Assembly: GCF_040126305.1 (NCBI RefSeq)
Contig: NZ_CP149510.1
Coordinates: 969,001-1,033,000 of the forward strand
DNA length: 64,000 nt
Reading direction: 5' to 3'
DNA from: Pararhizobium sp. A13
GTDB lineage: Bacteria > Pseudomonadota > Alphaproteobacteria > Rhizobiales > Rhizobiaceae
Both the position numbers and the translations under genes were made by a program. Position 1 is the first letter of the stretch, and every line of letters starts with the position of its first letter. The notes below the pieces were generated by a model, which saw nothing but the letters and a program-made list of their open reading frames with translations, did not search any database and was not told where the DNA came from. Shown piece by piece: positions 1 to 10,506 of this stretch.

Positions 1-635
1 GCGACAATCGAACGCGCCAGGCCGACCGGGTCGGACGTCGGGATGAGCGCCCGCGCGTGACCAGCCGAAAGAGTGCCGGAAGACAGCATATCGCGAACAG
101 GTTCCGGCAGCTTCAGCAAACGAAGACTGTTGGCGACATGGCTGCGGCTCTTGCCAATGATTTCGCCGAGATCATTCTGGGTATAGCCGTGCTCGGCGAT
201 CAGCTGATCGTAGCCGAGGGCCTCTTCGAGTGGATTGAGGTCGGATCGTTGGACGTTTTCGACAATCGCGATCTCCAGCGCCGTCCGATCATCCACATCG
301 CGGACGATCACCGGAATATCGGTGAAGCCGGCGAGTTGGGCCGCGCGCCAGCGACGTTCGCCGGCAATAATTTCATAGCGCTCATCAGCAATCGTGCGCA
401 CGACGACCGGCTGAACAATACCGTGCTGACGGATCGAGCTCGCCAGATCCTGCAGTTCCGCCTCATCGAAGGAGCGGCGCGGGTTACGCGGATTACGCGC
501 GACAAATTCGATCGGAATACGCCGGTCGGCATTGACAGGTGCAACCGGACCGCTGGCTTGCAGCGGCTGGTCCATTTCGCCAATCAAAGCCGCAAGACCG
601 CGGCCAAGTCTTCTTCTCGAACTATCGTCATTCAT
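1..635 (-). CDS. parB: ParB chromosome-partitioning protein, 3' end cut by window edge
   Basis: Translating the minus strand from the ATG at 635 gives about 211 residues of a ParB/Spo0J protein. Near residue 8 is the RLGRGLAALIG N-terminal motif that recruits ParA. The ParB/Srx CTP-binding region follows, with GIVQPVVVR and the diagnostic ERRWRAA box (about residues 90-95). The central helix-turn-helix contains IGKSRSHVANSLRLLKLP. The C-terminal dimerisation domain lies beyond base 1. ParB loads on parS and spreads, and works with ParA to segregate the origin. The gene follows parA after 44 bases, so the two are probably one transcript. The family and the start are secure; only the length is unknown. 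Confidence 0.95.
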   Translation of the reverse strand, partial: MNDDSSRRRLGRGLAALIGEMDQPLQASGPVAPVNADRRIPIEFVARNPRNPRRSFDEAELQDLASSIRQHGIVQPVVVRTIADERYEIIAGERRWRAAQLAGFTDIPVIVRDVDDRTALEIAIVENVQRSDLNPLEEALGYDQLIAEHGYTQNDLGEIIGKSRSHVANSLRLLKLPEPVRDMLSSGTLSAGHARALIPTSDPVGLARSIV

Positions 636-679
636 CGTTTGCACTCACACTTATCGTTACGATGTCGAATCGATCGCGG

Positions 680-1474
680 TCAGGCGGCCTTCCGCTGCCT
701 TTCGCGCTGAATCACTTCGGATGCCAATTGGAGGTAAGCTTGGCTGCCGGCGCATTTCAGGTCGTAAAGGATCGCCGGTTTGCCATAGGACGGCGCTTCG
801 GAAACCCGAACATTGCGCGGGATCAGCGTATGATAGACCTTCTCGCCCAGATGGGTGCGCACATCATTGACGACCTGCTGGGCCAAATTGTTACGGGAAT
901 CAAACATCGTCAACACGATGCCCTGGATGTCCAGCGCCGGATTGACGGATCGACGGACCTGATCGACGGTTTCCAGTAGCTGGCTCAATCCCTCGAGCGC
1001 AAAAAACTCGCATTGAAGCGGCACCAGCACCGAATGAGCTGCGGCCATCGCATTCATCGTCAGAAGGTTGAACGACGGCGGGCAATCGACGAGAACGTAG
1101 GAATATGAAAGCGCTTCGGGCGAGGCAAGCGCCTTGCGGAGCCGGAAGACCCGGTCGCTCTCACGCGAGATCTCCATCTCGACGCCAAGCAAGTCCATCG
1201 TCGAAGGGATGATAAACAGATTGGGAACGACGGTCTCCTGCACGATGTCATCGATTCCATGCGAACCGATCATCAGTTCGTAGGATGAAAGCTTGCGGTC
1301 GCGCCGTTGAATACCCAGGCCGGTGCTGGCATTGCCTTGCGGGTCGAGATCGACAATCAGAACCTTTTCGCCAATCGCCGCCAGAGCCGTTGCGAGGTTG
1401 ATCGCCGTTGTCGTCTTGCCGACGCCGCCCTTCTGATTGGCGATAGTGATGATCCGGTTCTTTTCGCCTGTCAT
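680..1474 (-). CDS. parA: ParA/Soj chromosome-partitioning ATPase
   Basis: This 264-residue protein has the usual length for chromosomal ParA. The deviant Walker A motif KGGVGKTTTAIN, with its signature lysine, is near residue 15. DLDPQGNAS (about residue 42) and LVDCPPSFNLLTMNA (about residue 130) are the other switch and Walker B segments. ParA binds DNA non-specifically as an ATP dimer and is released by ParB, which drives origin segregation. It sits between rsmG (14-base gap) and parB, the order found next to rhizobial and Caulobacter chromosome origins. parS sites lie nearby at about 2.1, 4.0 and 10.5 kb, which marks this as the chromosomal ParABS system and not a plasmid RepABC. Confidence 0.97.
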   Translation of the reverse strand: MTGEKNRIITIANQKGGVGKTTTAINLATALAAIGEKVLIVDLDPQGNASTGLGIQRRDRKLSSYELMIGSHGIDDIVQETVVPNLFIIPSTMDLLGVEMEISRESDRVFRLRKALASPEALSYSYVLVDCPPSFNLLTMNAMAAAHSVLVPLQCEFFALEGLSQLLETVDQVRRSVNPALDIQGIVLTMFDSRNNLAQQVVNDVRTHLGEKVYHTLIPRNVRVSEAPSYGKPAILYDLKCAGSQAYLQLASEVIQRERQRKAA

Positions 1475-1488
1475 GCCACAGTCCGCCG

Positions 1489-2127
1489 CTATTGATTTTT
1501 CCGCGAAAGATTTGCGATTTCGAGAACCACAGAATCCGGTTCGACAACGCTTCTGTGTTTTACCAGATCAAATTGAAAGCGGCCAACGGCTTTGTCGACT
1601 TCCTGCTGATAATCCCGGCCTTTGTGGAAGAATGCATGCGGTTTTCTGTCCGTGATCATCCACGGCACACAATAATCCAGCAGCTGGGGCAGGTCCGCCA
1701 GCGCTCTGGCAGAGATAGCATCGCATTGCGGGATGCTTTTGACGGCATCCTCGATGCGAATCGGGTGCACGGATCCGCGTGCACCGGTCTCATGCAACGC
1801 GACGCGCAGGAAAGCTGCCTTTTTGTTGTTGCTTTCCACGAGATGAACCCATCCATCCCCCAATTCGGCCAGGAAGATCGCCGTGATGATGCCGGGGAAT
1901 CCACCGCCGCTACCGAGGTCCACCCACCGTTTCGGACCCGGAAACAGCTGGAAGATTTGTGCGCTGTCGGAAATGTGGCGTTTCCAGAAGTCGGATAGAG
2001 TCGACGGCGCAACCAAATTGATTGACTTTGCCCATTTCTGGAAAAGCGTCGCAAAATGCTCAAGTCTATCGGACGTTTCACGTGAAACACGCAATCCGTT
2101 CAGCTCGCGGGAAGGACTCGCAGTCAT
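1489..2127 (-). CDS. rsmG: 16S rRNA (guanine(527)-N7)-methyltransferase RsmG
   Basis: RsmG (GidB) uses S-adenosylmethionine to methylate N7 of G527 in 16S rRNA. The 212-residue protein has the GidB SAM-binding loop [18 protein letters not shown] at about residues 68-85, followed by [15 protein letters not shown]. The ATG at 2127 overlaps the mnmG stop in an ATGA arrangement, so translation is probably coupled. The N-terminus is unusual because codons 13-18 lie on a parS-like palindrome (2074-2089), so DNA-level selection there shapes the protein sequence, which includes VSRET. The mnmG-rsmG-parA-parB order is ancestral near bacterial origins. Confidence 0.95.
   Translation of the reverse strand: MTASPSRELNGLRVSRETSDRLEHFATLFQKWAKSINLVAPSTLSDFWKRHISDSAQIFQLFPGPKRWVDLGSGGGFPGIITAIFLAELGDGWVHLVESNNKKAAFLRVALHETGARGSVHPIRIEDAVKSIPQCDAISARALADLPQLLDYCVPWMITDRKPHAFFHKGRDYQQEVDKAVGRFQFDLVKHRSVVEPDSVVLEIANLSRKNQ
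2074..2089. promoter_or_regulatory. parS-like ParB-binding site 1
   Basis: The 16-mer CGTTTCACGTGAAACA matches the bacterial parS consensus TGTTTCACGTGAAACA at 15 of 16 positions. It lies inside the 5' coding part of rsmG, 0.6 kb upstream of parA. The near-perfect palindrome beside parAB supports a real ParB nucleation site. Confidence 0.85.
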
Positions 2128-4003
2128 TGAATCGCCTGTCGGGAATATGCAACTGACGCCGGTTCGCTCTTGCGAATATGCGCGAGAATCAAGGATATGG
2201 CAGACGGTGTGATGCCGTCGACTTTCATCGCCTGGGCGAGATTGCGCGGCATTGCCGCGACGAGTTTCTGCTTGAGCTCATTGGAAAGACCGGAAAGCGA
2301 CTTAAAATCAAATTCCTCCGGAATGACTCGGCCTTCCTCCCGTCGTACACCGGCGATATCCGCGGCTTGACGGTCCATGTAAACCGCGTAGGTCGCGTCG
2401 ATCTGGAGCGCTTCAGCCAGCTTCGGATCGAGCATGGCAAGCTCCGGCCATACCGCGCCGAGTGACTGGATGCTGTGTTCTGCATAGGACAGGAGTTCAA
2501 ACGCGGAACGGCGCTGACCGTCGAGATTGAGCTTCAGACCGTGAGTGCGGCCCTCGGTCGGCGTCACAGTCAGAGACTGCAACATCTGACGGCTGGACTC
2601 GAACGCCCGTAGCCACTCTTCGAACTTCGCCGCGCGCTCCGTCGACACGCAGCCAAGGGATATCGCTTCGCGTGTCAGTCGGACATCGGCATTGTCGGCC
2701 CGCAAGGACAACCTATACTCGGCCCGCGACGTAAACATGCGATAGGGCTCGGCGACACCCCGCGACGTGAGGTCGTCGATCATCACGCCGATATAGGAGT
2801 TCGTCCGGCTGAACTGATAGGCGGCGCTACCGCCGCAAAGCAGCGCAGCGTTCAGTCCTGCCACCAGCCCTTGAGCGCCGGCTTCTTCATAGCCAGTCGT
2901 GCCATTGATCTGGCCCGCCAGGAACAGACCTGGGATCTTCCGTACCTCCAGAGAAGCAGACAGTTCGCGGGGATCGACGTGGTCATATTCGATCGCATAA
3001 CCCGGCTGCAAGATCGAGACCCGCTCCAAACCGGGAATGGTGCGGATGAAAGCGTCCTGCACGTCTTCGGGCAGCGACGTCGAAATACCATTGGGATAAA
3101 CGGTGTCGTCATCCAGGCCCTCCGGCTCCAGAAAAATCTGATGGCCGTCGCGCTCGCCGAACTTGACGATCTTGTCTTCGATCGATGGACAATAGCGCGG
3201 TCCGACACCTTCAATCTGACCGGAATACATCGCAGATTTGTTGAGATTGTCGGCAATGATCTGATGCGTTGCGGCCGTGGTTCGGGTGACACCGCAGTCG
3301 ATCTGTCGATTCGCAATCCGATCAGTCATAAACGAGAACGGCACAGGGTCTTCGTCGGCGCTCTGTCTGCCGACAGACTGCCAATCAATCGTCTTTCCGT
3401 CCAATCGGGCCGGCGTGCCGGTTTTCAAGCGGCCGAGCCGCAGGCCGAAAGCTTCAAGCGTGGCGGACAGGCCCACAGAGGGCGCTTCTCCAACGCGACC
3501 CGCGGGAATCTTCCGGTTGCCAATATGGATGAGGCCCCGCAGGAACGTCCCCGTTGTCAAAACCGCCGCGCCGCAGCTCAGGGAACGTCCGTCGGCAAGA
3601 ACAACGCCGCTTACCCGGCCATCCTGAAGCCGGAGATCGAAGGCATCGCCCTCGATGACATCCATGTCTATCGATTGGATCTCCGCCTGCATTGCCAGCC
3701 GATAGAGCTTTCGATCAGCTTGCGTGCGCGGGCCGCGAACGGCAGGCCCCTTTCGGCGATTAAGCAGGCGGAACTGAATTCCAGCAGCGTCAGCAACGCG
3801 GCCCATCAGCCCGTCCATTGCATCAATCTCGCGAACAAGGTGACCCTTGCCGAGGCCGCCTATCGCGGATTGCATGACATAACGCCAATGGTGTCGCGCT
3901 TGTGCGTGACGAGCGCCGTCCGGGCGCCCAAACGCGCAGCAGCACTTGCCGCCTCGCAACCGGCATGGCCACCGCCAATGACAATGACATCGTAATCAAT
4001 CAT
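2124..4003 (-). pseudogene. mnmG: mnmG (gidA), tRNA U34 modification FAD protein, broken by a one-base frameshift
   Basis: MnmG with MnmE makes 5-carboxymethylaminomethyl-uridine at tRNA position 34. The N-terminus starts at the ATG at 4003, behind a GGAG, and contains the FAD-binding motif [14 protein letters not shown]. It runs in frame to MSCNPR and stops at 3860-3862. The rest ([23 protein letters not shown] and onward, ending at 2124) continues in another frame. Restoring one G/C at about 3864-3868, so that CCGCGAT becomes CCGGCGAT, gives one 626-residue MnmG of normal length. The downstream part is intact. The same reading frame is open up to 4096, which would allow a 31-residue extension, but the family starts next to the FAD motif. 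This may be a sequence error or a real inactivating deletion. Confidence 0.9.
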
Positions 4004-4042
4004 ACCAACCGTCTCCATCACGGTATTAAATCGGGTGCGAAT

Positions 4043-4058
4043 CGTTTCACGTGAAACA
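4043..4058. promoter_or_regulatory. parS-like ParB-binding site 2
   Basis: CGTTTCACGTGAAACA occurs here, identical to the copy at 2074-2089 and one mismatch from the parS consensus. It lies between mnmE and the chosen mnmG start. Two identical 16-base palindromes 2 kb apart next to parAB make chance unlikely. Confidence 0.85.
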
Positions 4059-4097
4059 TCCAAAGAGACTCGCGCACGTTGTATTGCCGGTTGCATC

Positions 4098-5441
4098 TCA
4101 TTTGCCGATACAGAATTCTGAGAAGATCACATCCAGGAGATCTTCCACATCCACCCGCCCGGTAATACGGCCGAGCGCATCGCCCGCCTGCCGGAGATAT
4201 TCCGCCTGAATATCGAGGCCGCGATTAGATTGCGTCAAACTCATATCGATTGCGTTGCATGCCTGTTCGAGACAATTGACGTGCCTCTTCCGGGACGGCA
4301 GCGACAACGCCGTATTGCCCGAGACGTCGGGCAGGTGGCCCTTCAACTGTTCGATAAGCCGGTCGATCCCTACGCCCGTCGTCGTCGATATCAGGACATC
4401 GGCGTCAGCCTTATCCCACAAAACGGCATTGCGATCAATCTTGGTGCCGACGCGAATAACCGGCTTCGACGCATTCGGCCCTACCATTTCCGGAAATCCA
4501 CCCGGTGCGTCCGCCAGCAACAGGATTACGTCTGCCTGCTCGAGCGTCATATAGGCACGCCGGACACCCTCTTTCTCAACCACGTCGTCGGTGGGCCGAA
4601 GCCCGGCGGTATCAAACAGGCGGACGGAGAATCCGGCTAATGAAAGGTCGATAGACAGCACGTCTCTTGTGGTCCCGGCTATATCGGTGACGATCGCAAC
4701 ATCCCGGCGGGCGAGGTAGTTGAGCAGGCTCGACTTGCCGGCGTTCGGTTCGCCGGCAATGACGATTTTCAGCCCGTCGCGGATGATTTCCGCCGTTCCG
4801 GCGCCTGCCAGATGCGCACCAATCGCAGTACGCAAGGCCCGCATATCGCCCCAGATGGATGCTGCCACCGAACCCGGAATGTCATCCTCATCGGCGAAAT
4901 CGAGCTCGGCTTCGATCATTGCCCTTGCATGAATAAGCCGCTGGGCCCAGCCCTGATAAAGCGCCGAGAGATGTCCGCTCGAATGTTCCTGTGCCAGGCG
5001 CCGCTGCATCTCGGTTTCCGCAGCAATCAGATCAGCGAGGCCTTCGATCTCCACGAGATCGAGCTTGCCATTGTGAAAAGCGCGCCGCGAAAACTCGCCG
5101 GCCTCCGCATGTTTCAGTCCGGGAACAACGGAGAGTTCGCTCAGGATGGCATCAACCACCGCACGCCCGCCATGAACCTGGAGCTCCGCGCAGTCCTCTC
5201 CCGTGAAAGAAGCGGGCGCGGAGAAATAGAGCACCAGGCCTTGGTCCAGGACGTCATTGTTTCGATTCCGAATCGACCGAAGCGTCGCGTGTCTTGGCGG
5301 AGGTGCCGATCCACACAGCCGTTCCAGCGCCGGTCTCGTCTGTGGACCGCTGATGCGAATGACGGCGACGCCGGACGGCAAACCGCCGGATGACAAGGCA
5401 TAGATCGTGTCTGCCACTCTCTGATCGTGTTGATGGTTCAC
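4098..5441 (-). CDS. mnmE: tRNA uridine-5-carboxymethylaminomethyl(34) synthesis GTPase MnmE
   Basis: MnmE (TrmE) is the GTPase partner of MnmG in wobble-uridine modification. The tetrahydrofolate-binding N-domain begins [19 protein letters not shown]. The G domain has the P-loop [12 protein letters not shown], the switch [14 protein letters not shown], and GTKID as the NKXD equivalent. The protein ends FCIGK, the family C-x-G-K signature with the catalytic cysteine. The start is uncertain: the frame opens with a TTG at 5474, while a GTG at 5441 lies 11 bases after GAGG and gives 447 residues, a normal length. A later GTG (VADTIY) is also possible. The gene is 94 bases upstream of mnmG on the same strand. 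Confidence 0.93.
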   Translation of the reverse strand: MNHQHDQRVADTIYALSSGGLPSGVAVIRISGPQTRPALERLCGSAPPPRHATLRSIRNRNNDVLDQGLVLYFSAPASFTGEDCAELQVHGGRAVVDAILSELSVVPGLKHAEAGEFSRRAFHNGKLDLVEIEGLADLIAAETEMQRRLAQEHSSGHLSALYQGWAQRLIHARAMIEAELDFADEDDIPGSVAASIWGDMRALRTAIGAHLAGAGTAEIIRDGLKIVIAGEPNAGKSSLLNYLARRDVAIVTDIAGTTRDVLSIDLSLAGFSVRLFDTAGLRPTDDVVEKEGVRRAYMTLEQADVILLLADAPGGFPEMVGPNASKPVIRVGTKIDRNAVLWDKADADVLISTTTGVGIDRLIEQLKGHLPDVSGNTALSLPSRKRHVNCLEQACNAIDMSLTQSNRGLDIQAEYLRQAGDALGRITGRVDVEDLLDVIFSEFCIGK

Positions 5442-5570
5442 CGCCGGAACATCCTCGTTCGGACCTGATAACAAGTGTGATTATACGCCGTATAGCGCTT
5501 CACCGCGCGCCTTGCTGCCGTGACTCCGGCGAAGGAATCCGGCTAAGCTATAGATGGCCTGAAAACACGA

Positions 5571-5593
5571 AAGCCCAGGCCGAGCCTGGGCTT
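5571..5593 (-). terminator. Rho-independent terminator after rho
   Basis: A 10-base inverted repeat (AAGCCCAGGC, 3-base loop, GCCTGGGCTT) lies 24 bases downstream of the rho stop on the minus strand. It is followed on that strand by the T-rich TTTCGTGTTTTC. It separates rho from the mnmE-mnmG-rsmG-parAB transcript. Confidence 0.8.
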
Positions 5594-5616
5594 TGTCCCG
5601 AAATTCACCGATTCGA

Positions 5617-6882
5617 TCAGGTGTTCATCGAATCAAAGAAATCGCCATTGGTCTTGGTCTGCTTCAGCTTGTCGATCAGGAACTCGATCGCATCCGTGGT
5701 GCCCATCGGTGCAAGGATACGGCGAAGCACGAAGATCTTCTGCAGGTCCTGGCGCGGCACGAGAAGGTCTTCCTTGCGCGTACCGGATTTGAGGATGTCC
5801 ATAGACGGGAAGATGCGCTTGTCGGCGACCTTGCGATCCAGCACGATTTCCGAGTTTCCGGTACCCTTGAACTCTTCGAAGATGACTTCGTCCATACGGC
5901 TGCCGGTATCGATCAGGGCCGTCGCAATGATCGTTAGCGAGCCGCCTTCCTCGATGTTACGGGCGGCACCGAAAAAGCGCTTCGGCCGCTGCAGAGCGTT
6001 GGCGTCGACACCACCGGTCAGCACCTTGCCGGATGACGGCACGACGGTGTTGTAGGCGCGGCCGAGGCGGGTGATCGAATCGAGCAGGATGACGACGTCG
6101 CGACCGTGTTCGACAAGCCGCTTGGCCTTTTCGATGACCATCTCGGCCACCTGAACGTGGCGCGTTGCCGGCTCGTCGAAGGTAGAGGACACGACTTCGC
6201 CCTTCACCGAACGCTGCATGTCCGTCACTTCTTCCGGCCGCTCGTCGATCAGAAGAACGATGAGGTAGCATTCCGGATGATTGGCAGTGATCGAATGGGC
6301 GATGTTCTGCAACAGGACCGTTTTACCGGTGCGCGGCGGCGCGACGATCAGGCCGCGCTGGCCCTTGCCGAGCGGCGCGATCAGGTCGATGACGCGGGCG
6401 GAAAGGTCCTTCGAGGTCGGAACCTCAAGTTCCATCTTGAAGCGCTCGTTCGGATAGAGCGGCGTCAGATTGTCAAAATGAACCTTGTGCCGGATTTTTT
6501 CCGGATCCTCGAAATTGATCGTATTGACCTTGAGCAGCGCGAAATAGCGTTCGCCTTCCTTCGGTCCACGGATCGGACCCTCGACCGTATCGCCGGTCTT
6601 TAGCGAGAAGCGGCGGATCTGCGAGGGCGAGATGTAGATGTCGTCCGGACCCGGCAGATAGTTGGCATTGGCCGAACGCAGGAAGCCGAAGCCGTCCTGC
6701 AGTACTTCGACGACGCCTTCGCCGATGATCTCGATCTCTTGGCTCGCAAGCATTTTCAAGATCGCGAACATCAGTTCCTGCTTGCGCATGACGCTGGCGT
6801 TTTCAACCTCGAGAGATTCAGCAAAGGCCAGAAGGTCCGTCGCAGTTTTGTTTTTTAGTTCTTGTAGCTTCATTTCAGCCAT
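5617..6882 (-). CDS. rho: Transcription termination factor Rho
   Basis: Rho is a hexameric RNA helicase that ends transcripts. The 421-residue protein starts [12 protein letters not shown] at 6882; a GTG at 6894 would add four residues absent from relatives. Domains in order are the Rho N domain ([23 protein letters not shown], about residues 15-40), the cold-shock-like RNA-binding domain with GFGFLRS (about 65-72), and the RecA-type ATPase with Walker A PPRTGKT (about 180) and Walker [15 protein letters not shown] (about 262). The length matches the family. The leader of about 190 bases between this gene and hemJ could carry autoregulation, common for rho, but no specific signal was seen. 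Confidence 0.97.
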   Translation of the reverse strand: MAEMKLQELKNKTATDLLAFAESLEVENASVMRKQELMFAILKMLASQEIEIIGEGVVEVLQDGFGFLRSANANYLPGPDDIYISPSQIRRFSLKTGDTVEGPIRGPKEGERYFALLKVNTINFEDPEKIRHKVHFDNLTPLYPNERFKMELEVPTSKDLSARVIDLIAPLGKGQRGLIVAPPRTGKTVLLQNIAHSITANHPECYLIVLLIDERPEEVTDMQRSVKGEVVSSTFDEPATRHVQVAEMVIEKAKRLVEHGRDVVILLDSITRLGRAYNTVVPSSGKVLTGGVDANALQRPKRFFGAARNIEEGGSLTIIATALIDTGSRMDEVIFEEFKGTGNSEIVLDRKVADKRIFPSMDILKSGTRKEDLLVPRQDLQKIFVLRRILAPMGTTDAIEFLIDKLKQTKTNGDFFDSMNT

Positions 6883-7075
6883 GAAGGGGACCACACTTGG
6901 AATTCGAAAGGAAAATCGGCGTGTCGGATGTAAGGGGAGCTGCAGCGGGAAGGGGCAGACTCGTAACGTTTACATATGCCACGAAAGAGGAGGTGGCGGG
7001 AAAATAGCGATTCACTCGATGCGCCGCAAGGGGTCTGGAGAAATTACCGGACGTTTCCTCTTCAACGCTCATGAA

Positions 7076-7615
7076 TCAAAAAGGTTTCACCACCGCCATG
7101 ATGACGATGAGGATCATCAAAAGGGTCGGCGCTTCGTTCATCAGCCGCCAGTACCGGGCGCTGCGGGTATTTTCATCCCGCGCAAAAGCGCGCACCGCGC
7201 GGCTGAACAGGACATGGACGCCGGTTAGGATAACGACAAGCAGCAGCTTGGCATGCAGCCACCCGCCCTGAAATCCATAGATGCTCCAGGCGAGATAAAG
7301 CCCGAGCACCCAGGTGATCATCATTGCCGGGTTCATGATGACCTTCAACAGCCGCTGCTCCATCATCTTGAAGGTTTCGGACTGTTGCGAACCCGGCGCC
7401 GCATCGGTGTGATAAATGAACAGCCGCGGCATGTAGAGCAGCGCCGCCATCCAGGACATCACCGCAATGAGGTGCAGCGCCTTGATCCAAAGATAGAGAT
7501 TGTCGGGCTGCCAGAGGAATAACACGGCGAGCAGTCCCAGGAACAGGGCGATGGCGATGAAGGCGCGCGCCCGCGCCTTGTTCCCCGGGCGGGCGTCGGT
7601 CTGGCGTTCGGTCAT
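7076..7615 (-). CDS. hemJ: Protoporphyrinogen oxidase HemJ
   Basis: HemJ is the membrane protoporphyrinogen IX oxidase that replaces HemG/HemY in many alphaproteobacteria. The 179-residue protein has a basic N-terminus and then about four or five hydrophobic helices, including [41 protein letters not shown] and [18 protein letters not shown]. The conserved histidine ([13 protein letters not shown]) and the LPRLF/YH-like segment are family hallmarks. The gene overlaps hemE by ATGA (7612-7615), so two late steps of haem synthesis are translationally coupled. Confidence 0.93.
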   Translation of the reverse strand: MTERQTDARPGNKARARAFIAIALFLGLLAVLFLWQPDNLYLWIKALHLIAVMSWMAALLYMPRLFIYHTDAAPGSQQSETFKMMEQRLLKVIMNPAMMITWVLGLYLAWSIYGFQGGWLHAKLLLVVILTGVHVLFSRAVRAFARDENTRSARYWRLMNEAPTLLMILIVIMAVVKPF

Positions 7616-8646
7616 CGCCTTGCTCCGCGCACCCGAGAGACGAGACGGGAGACGTTTTCCGGATCGGCCTGCGGCGTAATGCCATGTCCGAGATTGAAGA
7701 TCAGTGGGCCGTTGCCCAGGACTTCAAGAATCGCGTCGATACCTTCATCCAAGGCCTGGCCGCCGGCAACAACCCGCATCGGGTCGAGATTGCCCTGTAC
7801 CGGACCATCCTTCTGAAGCTCGGCCGCAAAGGAAAGCGGAACCGACCAGTCGAGACCGATCGCATCCGCATCCGTTCCTTGCCGGTAATCCTTGAGGAGA
7901 ATACCGGCACCCTTTGCAAAGGCGATGATCTTTGCATCGGGCCGGCGGGTGCGAACACTGTCGATCATCCGGCGAACAGGTTTGACGGCGTAGCGAAGAA
8001 ATTCATCCTCGCCGAGCACGCCCGCCCAGGAATCGAAAATCTGCACCGCGTCGGCGCCGGCATCGATCTGCTCGACAAGGTAATCGGCCGAGACATCGGC
8101 AAGCGTCGCAAGCAGCCCGTCGAAAGCTTCCGGATGGCGATAGGCAAACAAACGCGCCGGCGCCTGGTCCGGCGTCCCCTGGCCGGCGATCATATAGGTC
8201 GCCACCGTCCACGGCGCGCCGCAGAAGCCGAGCAGCGTCGTCTCTTGCGGCAGTTCACGACGCAAGCGCCGCACGGTTTCGATCACAGGTTTGAGGTGAT
8301 CCGAAACCGGCCGGACGTCGAGCTTTGCAATATCCGCCGCATCGATCGGATCCATGCGCGGTCCATGCCCTTCCTCGAAGCGAACATTACGCTTCAGCGC
8401 ATCGGGGATAACAAGGATGTCGGAAAACAGAATGGCGGCGTCAAAACCATACCGCCGGATTGGCTGCAATGTCACTTCGACGGCAAGTTCCGGCGAATAA
8501 CAGAGATCGAGGAAGCTGCCGGCTGTCGCACGGGTCAGGCGATATTCGGGAAGATAACGGCCCGCCTGCCGCATCAACCAGACGGGAGGAGGTGACAGGG
8601 TTTCACCCTTCAACACCTGTAGCACCTTGCGGCTTTTCGCGGTCAC
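7612..8646 (-). CDS. hemE: Uroporphyrinogen decarboxylase HemE
   Basis: HemE decarboxylates uroporphyrinogen III to coproporphyrinogen III in the cytosol. The 344-residue length is typical. The N-terminal signature [17 protein letters not shown] (about residues 17-33) contains the substrate-binding arginines, and the C-terminal part has FNLGHGITP with the conserved histidine. [11 protein letters not shown] and [13 protein letters not shown] are further family blocks. It reads away from the intergenic region that looks like oriC. hemE as the left neighbour of the chromosomal origin is established for Caulobacter and Sinorhizobium meliloti, which supports that origin call. Confidence 0.97.
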   Translation of the reverse strand: MTAKSRKVLQVLKGETLSPPPVWLMRQAGRYLPEYRLTRATAGSFLDLCYSPELAVEVTLQPIRRYGFDAAILFSDILVIPDALKRNVRFEEGHGPRMDPIDAADIAKLDVRPVSDHLKPVIETVRRLRRELPQETTLLGFCGAPWTVATYMIAGQGTPDQAPARLFAYRHPEAFDGLLATLADVSADYLVEQIDAGADAVQIFDSWAGVLGEDEFLRYAVKPVRRMIDSVRTRRPDAKIIAFAKGAGILLKDYRQGTDADAIGLDWSVPLSFAAELQKDGPVQGNLDPMRVVAGGQALDEGIDAILEVLGNGPLIFNLGHGITPQADPENVSRLVSRVRGARR

Positions 8647-9050
8647 GGAAACGTTCTCCCAATATAAAAGAAATCATATATCTAAGGTTTCTATTTCTTA
8701 GAGTCGGTGACTATCAAGGATTAAAAGCCATCCGGTCTCTTTCCACATTCGCTGCCGTCTAAAAGGATAATTGAATTGCTTTCGCGATCATTTCCTCGCA
8801 AGTGGGGATAATCCAGAAAACAAACAAGGATTCAAATCCTTGGGTCTTGATCGCCGCCCGCGGTTCGATGTGGACAAACGGTGGATGAACGTGACATTTT
8901 GTCCAACTATGAGTCTTGTCCACAAGGGCTGAAAATCGGCTTCCCAAGAATCCGGATTGTGAATAACTCGCCGGTTTTCCCCTTGCCTTTGAAAAGCGGC
9001 GGCCCTTAGCTGTCGCTGTCCCGGTTTATCAACAACCTCCGGAGAATAGC
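8647..9050. other. Probable chromosomal origin of replication (oriC)
   Basis: This 404-base gap between divergent hemE and ppsR holds no credible gene. DnaA-box-like 9-mers (consensus TTATCCACA) on either strand are TGGGGATAA at 8803-8811, TGTGGACAA at 8869-8877, TTGTCCAAC at 8899-8907, TTGTCCACA at 8916-8924, TGTGAATAA at 8958-8966 and TTATCAACA at 9026-9034. The first, fifth and sixth differ from consensus at one base, as do the TTGTCCACA pair; TTGTCCAAC differs at two. An AT-rich stretch at about 8656-8700 could be the unwinding element. Four GANTC (CcrM) sites occur at 8701, 8829, 8911 and 8948. The hemE neighbour matches the mapped alphaproteobacterial origins. ParAB and parS lie within 9 kb. 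Confidence 0.82.
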
Positions 9051-9875
9051 GTGGAGAACCATAAAAACTATTTCCACCTGCATCTGATCTCCGATTCGAC
9101 CGGTGAGACGCTGATCGCAGCGGGCAGGGCCGCGGCCGCGCAATTTCAGTCCTCGCATGCGCTCGAGCACGTCTATCCCCTGATCAGGAACCGCAAGCAG
9201 CTGATGCAGGTGATGGCCGCGGTCGATGGTGCGCCGGGGATCGTGCTCTATACGGTCGTCGATCGGGAATTGGCCGACATCATCGATGCGACCTGCAAGG
9301 AGATGGGGCTGCCGTGTGTCTCGGTGCTCGACCCGATCATCGATCTCTTCCAGTCCTATCTCGGCGCGACATCGCGGCGGCGGTCCGGCGCGCAGCATGT
9401 GATGGACGCCGATTATTTCGCACGCATCGATGCGCTCAATTTCACGATGGATCATGATGACGGCCAGATGCCGGCCGATTTCAACGATGCCGATGTCGTG
9501 CTGGTCGGCATCAGCCGGACCTCGAAAACGCCCACCAGCATCTATCTCGCCAATCGTGGCATCAAGACCGCCAATATCCCGATCGTGCCCGGCGTCCCGC
9601 TGCCGGATCGGTTGATGGAGGCGACCAAGCCTCTGGTGGTCGGACTGATCGCCACCGTTGACCGGATTTCTCAGGTCCGGGAAAACCGCGTGCTTGGAAC
9701 CGCATCCAACAATTTTCGGGCGGACGAATATGTTGATCGGGCGTCCATCGCGGAGGAGTTGAAGTATGCGCGTTCGCTCTGCACCCGCAACAACTGGCCG
9801 ATGATCGATGTGACCCGCCGGTCCATCGAGGAAACGGCGGCGGCAATTGTTGCCCTGAGACCGCGGCTGCGCTAA
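9051..9875 (+). CDS. ppsR: Pyruvate, water dikinase regulatory protein (PpsR/DUF299 family)
   Basis: The 274-residue protein belongs to the DUF299 family of bifunctional ADP-dependent kinase/Pi-dependent phosphorylases. These act on PEP synthase or, in some bacteria, pyruvate phosphate dikinase. It begins [14 protein letters not shown], the family N-terminal block, and carries the P-loop-like [19 protein letters not shown] at about residues 150-168. The start is a GTG at 9051, placed by GGAG at 9040-9043. It is the right-hand flank of the origin, where S. meliloti and Caulobacter carry the same conserved gene. The partner enzyme is not in this window, so which target it controls is not known. 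Confidence 0.9.
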   Translation: MENHKNYFHLHLISDSTGETLIAAGRAAAAQFQSSHALEHVYPLIRNRKQLMQVMAAVDGAPGIVLYTVVDRELADIIDATCKEMGLPCVSVLDPIIDLFQSYLGATSRRRSGAQHVMDADYFARIDALNFTMDHDDGQMPADFNDADVVLVGISRTSKTPTSIYLANRGIKTANIPIVPGVPLPDRLMEATKPLVVGLIATVDRISQVRENRVLGTASNNFRADEYVDRASIAEELKYARSLCTRNNWPMIDVTRRSIEETAAAIVALRPRLR

Positions 9876-9906
9876 GGCGAGTCCGGTCAATCAGGATATG
9901 AAGACA

Positions 9907-10506
9907 ATGGCAGGCTCTCTTGTCCTCGCTTCGGCGAGCCCCTTCCGGCGCATGCTTTTGGAGAATGCCGGCATACGCTTTCAGGCGAGGGCGGCCGAGA
10001 TCGACGAGCGCGAGATCGAACATCAGGTAGAGGAGCAGCATTCCTCACCGGAAGAGGTCGCGCTCATTCTTGCCGAGGCGAAAGCAAGAAATGTCGGCGA
10101 GGCTTTTCCTGAAGACATTATAATAGGCTCGGACCAGACCATGTCGCTCGGCCAGCGTGTCTATCACAAACCGCGAGCTATGGCCGAGGCGCGCGACCAT
10201 CTTGTTTCGCTGTCTGGCCACACCCACCAGCTGAACAGCGCGATTGTGTTGACGCTGGGCAGGGATATCCTTTGGAAACATGTGTCCTCAGCCCGGATGA
10301 CCGTTCGGAAACTGGACGCCGGCTTCATCGAGCGGCATCTCGAGCGCGTCGGGCCAAAAGCGCTGTCGAGCGTCGGCGCCTACCAGCTCGAGGGGGAGGG
10401 CATTCAGCTCTTCGAGAGAATTGAGGGTGACTATTTCACGATCCTCGGTCTGCCCATGCTGCCGCTTCTGGCGAAACTGAGGGATTTGCGAGTGATCGAT
10501 GCGTGA
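9907..10506 (+). CDS. Maf-like nucleotide pyrophosphatase
   Basis: Maf proteins hydrolyse non-canonical or excess nucleoside triphosphates to monophosphates. The N-terminal motif [18 protein letters not shown] contains the S-x-S-P-x-R signature (here SASPFR). [10 protein letters not shown] holds the catalytic aspartate, and the [23 protein letters not shown] block is typical. Two starts are possible: ATG 9898 lies too close to the AGGA, whereas ATG 9907 sits 10 bases after it, so 9907 is chosen (199 residues). The C-terminus overlaps aroE by eight bases. The sequence does not settle whether the substrate is dTTP/UTP or m7GTP. Confidence 0.9.
   Translation: MAGSLVLASASPFRRMLLENAGIRFQARAAEIDEREIEHQVEEQHSSPEEVALILAEAKARNVGEAFPEDIIIGSDQTMSLGQRVYHKPRAMAEARDHLVSLSGHTHQLNSAIVLTLGRDILWKHVSSARMTVRKLDAGFIERHLERVGPKALSSVGAYQLEGEGIQLFERIEGDYFTILGLPMLPLLAKLRDLRVIDA

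Noticed and set aside
8755..8950. 62-codon minus-strand frame inside the origin region
   Set aside because: No ribosome-binding site or family resemblance; DnaA-box-like elements cover the same bases.
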